DNA of 64,000 nt, taken from positions 1 to 64,000 of the forward strand of contig JAJKFJ010022700.1 in NCBI GenBank assembly GCA_027382625.1, read 5' to 3'. A program made the translations under genes and the position numbers. The stretch comes from Tetmemena sp. SeJ-2015 (lineage: Eukaryota > Ciliophora > Spirotrichea > Sporadotrichida > Oxytrichidae). The notes beneath the pieces were generated by a model. That model saw only the letters and a list, made by a program, of their open reading frames with translations. It was not told the DNA's origin and made no database searches. Positions 62,319 through 64,000 of this stretch are shown here, piece by piece (the stretch's first letter is position 1; each line of letters opens with the position of its first letter).

Positions 62319-63933
62319 TCAGAGATTATCCTCTTCTTTCTTTTCGACAATTTTGGGCTTAAAAAGCTCACTTATATCTATATCCTGAACAACCTTTTGA
62401 ATATAATCCTTGGTTTTTTAGTTTCTAAAATCTACCAGTACTCCAGGGCTAAATGTATTAAGCCCTATTCCTCCACCCATACTTCTCACTCTATTCATCG
62501 TTTTCTTTATGCGCTCCCTTTCAAGTTATTGCTAAATAGTTAAGTCTGCAAGGGATCTCTTGATAGTATTCTCCTCAAACTTTAAGAACTACACTTCATT
62601 TAAAATTATATTTCAATTCCAATATCACTCTCTCCTCATTAAGTTTCTCCTTGGCAAGGATCTTCAGCTTTTTCCATTCTAGCTTCCTCTTCTCCTTCTC
62701 GAGGTTCTTCTGAATCTGCGCTCTCTTGGCCTCCTCATAATTTTCTCTTTACTGTTATGATTTATAAGCGTTTTCTTCAGTCTTAATGGCAAGATTTTCA
62801 ATGCTTGATCTAAACTTGCTATTAAGATCCCTCGCCTTCTTCTTAGTGAGTGTGCTCACCATTTCTTTGTTCTGCATAGTTCTCTCAAACCTTTTGTCCA
62901 ACTTCATTTTGTGAAGCTCTAAATTATCAGAATCGAGCTTGTTCTTGTCAGTTCGAACTTTTTCAATCTTGCTCACTTTTTCAAGGTATCTGTTCTCCAC
63001 TTCAATTTTCTTCACAACATCAATGATCTTGAGCAGTTCCAAGCGCTCCAAAATATGGTCGGTGTACTCTCTCGCTTAATTTTTCTTCAGAGACATTATA
63101 TCATTAAGCTTAGTCTCTCTTTCTTAATGCTGGCGCTACAGATAGTCAAGCTTAGAAACTAAACGCTCTTATTCTTCCTCCTCTTGCCTCAATCTCTTCT
63201 CTTCAATTTATTCATAGGTTATAGATAAACTTAAATGAATTTCCTTTTGCTTGAGTCTCTCTCTTTCAGACTTCTCTACTGCTTTTGCTCTCCTCTCCTA
63301 CTCTTTCTTGCGTTCCTTCTCCTCAAATGCATACATCTGTTGGCTCATTTTCTTTCTCTCCTTTTCAAATTCTCTCTCCCTATCTCTTTCAAGTCTCTTA
63401 ACGTTTTCTAATTTCATCTGCCTCATTAGCTCTTTCTTTTGAATTATGGCCTGCCTGTCTCTTTCTCTATTAAGTTCCTCCTCTTGAATTTTCTTGAGTT
63501 TTTGTTCCAATTTCTCATTCTCTTCTTACTTTCTTTTTTCCAATTGCAGGTAGTGCAGCACATCTTCAAACTAATATAATTGTTAAAATATGTCATCTTT
63601 GTGTTGCTTTTGTATGTTTTATTTTGCTCCCATTATTATTCGACCAAAGAGTTGCCCTTTTGCAGAAGTTGGATCTTAAATCTAAGGGAAACCCTACGAC
63701 TTAAGGAGTTGTCTGTTAGTCGATATTGTTGATAGACCTTGTCCTCCTCCCGAATGGATTTGAGCGAAAACATAAGCATAAATTAAAAGTAGTAAACAAA
63801 GATTAATGAAAAGTTGGTTAGAATTTTGATTTGGGCTCAGAGAGTTTAAACTGGTGGGGAAGTTTCCAAAGCGCAGATCTGCCATAGACTTTGGTCTTTT
63901 CATTTTATTTACGCAATAATTATAACCTTTCAA
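62319..63933 (-). CDS. long coiled-coil protein, IES-interrupted
   Basis: ATG 63,933-63,931 to TGA 62,321-62,319, about 500 codons after IES removal, with many TAR = Gln. A short N-terminal part (MKRPKSMADLRFGNFPTSL) precedes a nearly continuous Glu/Lys/Arg-rich heptad region (KKIQEEELNRERDRQAIIQK; LELLKIIDVVKKIEVENRYL; NLEKEKRKLEWKKLKIL). The C-terminus is distinct (MNRVRSMGGGIGLNTFSPG, then KPKIVEKKEEDNL). Three candidate IESs are listed separately. The frame across the first (63,757-63,827) does not rejoin cleanly, so the N-terminal 90 codons are tentative. The protein resembles structural coiled-coil proteins of the cortex or axoneme only in general character; no family is claimed. + strand frames here are shadows. 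Confidence 0.75.
62592..62625 (-). other. 34-bp IES in the coiled-coil gene (pointer AGTG)
   Basis: AGTG (minus) at 62,592-62,595 and 62,626-62,629. Removal gives NEERVQFLKFEENTIKRSL in frame, replacing a TGA-containing break. Confidence 0.8.
63561..63593 (-). other. 33-bp candidate IES (pointer AAGATG)
   Basis: AAGATG (minus) at 63,561-63,566 and 63,594-63,599. The insert is AT-rich and in frame; removal joins KQHKD to VLHYLQLEK. Confidence 0.55.
63757..63827 (-). other. 71-bp candidate IES (pointer CAAATC)
   Basis: CAAATC (minus) at 63,757-63,762 and 63,828-63,833. The insert encodes an out-of-place hydrophobic run. Removal shifts the frame to SPNPFGRRTRSINNIDQQ, which needs a second, unlocated shift downstream. 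Confidence 0.45.
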
Positions 63934-64000
63934 AACCTCAACCTTAACGATTTATAATTATATTTTCATCGCAATAGAAATATATTGAGTTTAACTTCTC

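Overview
The window looks like germline (micronuclear) DNA of a spirotrich ciliate of the Oxytricha/Stylonychia kind. Three things support this. (1) Long frames stay open only if TAA and TAG are read as glutamine, with TGA as the stop. (2) Conserved protein motifs are interrupted by short AT-rich inserts flanked by direct repeats of 3-7 bp; removing one repeat plus the insert restores the motif and the frame. These are internal eliminated sequences (IESs) with pointer repeats. (3) The region is rich in transposon genes resembling the TBE family of oxytrichid germlines: an intact DD34E transposase and several copies of a zinc-finger/protein-kinase gene. The genus is inferred. Several single-base and homopolymer differences look like uncorrected long-read errors.

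Layout. 1-18,258: an 18-kb imperfect palindrome (axis near 9,307). Each arm carries an apolipoprotein-L-like gene, a zinc-finger/kinase gene, a TIR element containing a 14-3-3-like gene, small SINE-like insertions and an unidentified ORF. 18,960-31,481: a hybrid sensor histidine kinase gene on the + strand, split by at least six IESs. 33,425-39,295: a partial paralogue of its N-terminal half, broken by a TIR element, a TAA microsatellite, an uninterrupted 452-codon ORF and a dispersed repeat. 39,510-42,480: a second, older and more diverged palindrome. 42,500-47,300: a moderately GC-rich stretch with no gene I can support. 47,332-50,203: a GC-rich island with a diverged DD34E transposase. 50,897-52,000: the intact TBE-like transposase. 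53,115-54,060: a third zinc-finger/kinase fragment. 54,200-63,933: host-type genes (an acidic coiled-coil protein, an unidentified protein, a TXNDC17-like thioredoxin and a long coiled-coil protein) separated by very AT-rich DNA, part of which looks like poor-quality sequence.

The host-type genes show IESs with pointers, so they are probably the precursors of macronuclear genes. The transposon genes and palindromes are probably confined to the germline and eliminated during development. The most interesting items are the SINE-like family with (ACTTT)n tails, target-site duplications and one empty site; one copy of it, bounded by a 12-bp repeat inside an open frame, that behaves like an IES; the 14-3-3-like gene inside a short TIR transposon; and the uninterrupted glutamine-rich 452-codon ORF.
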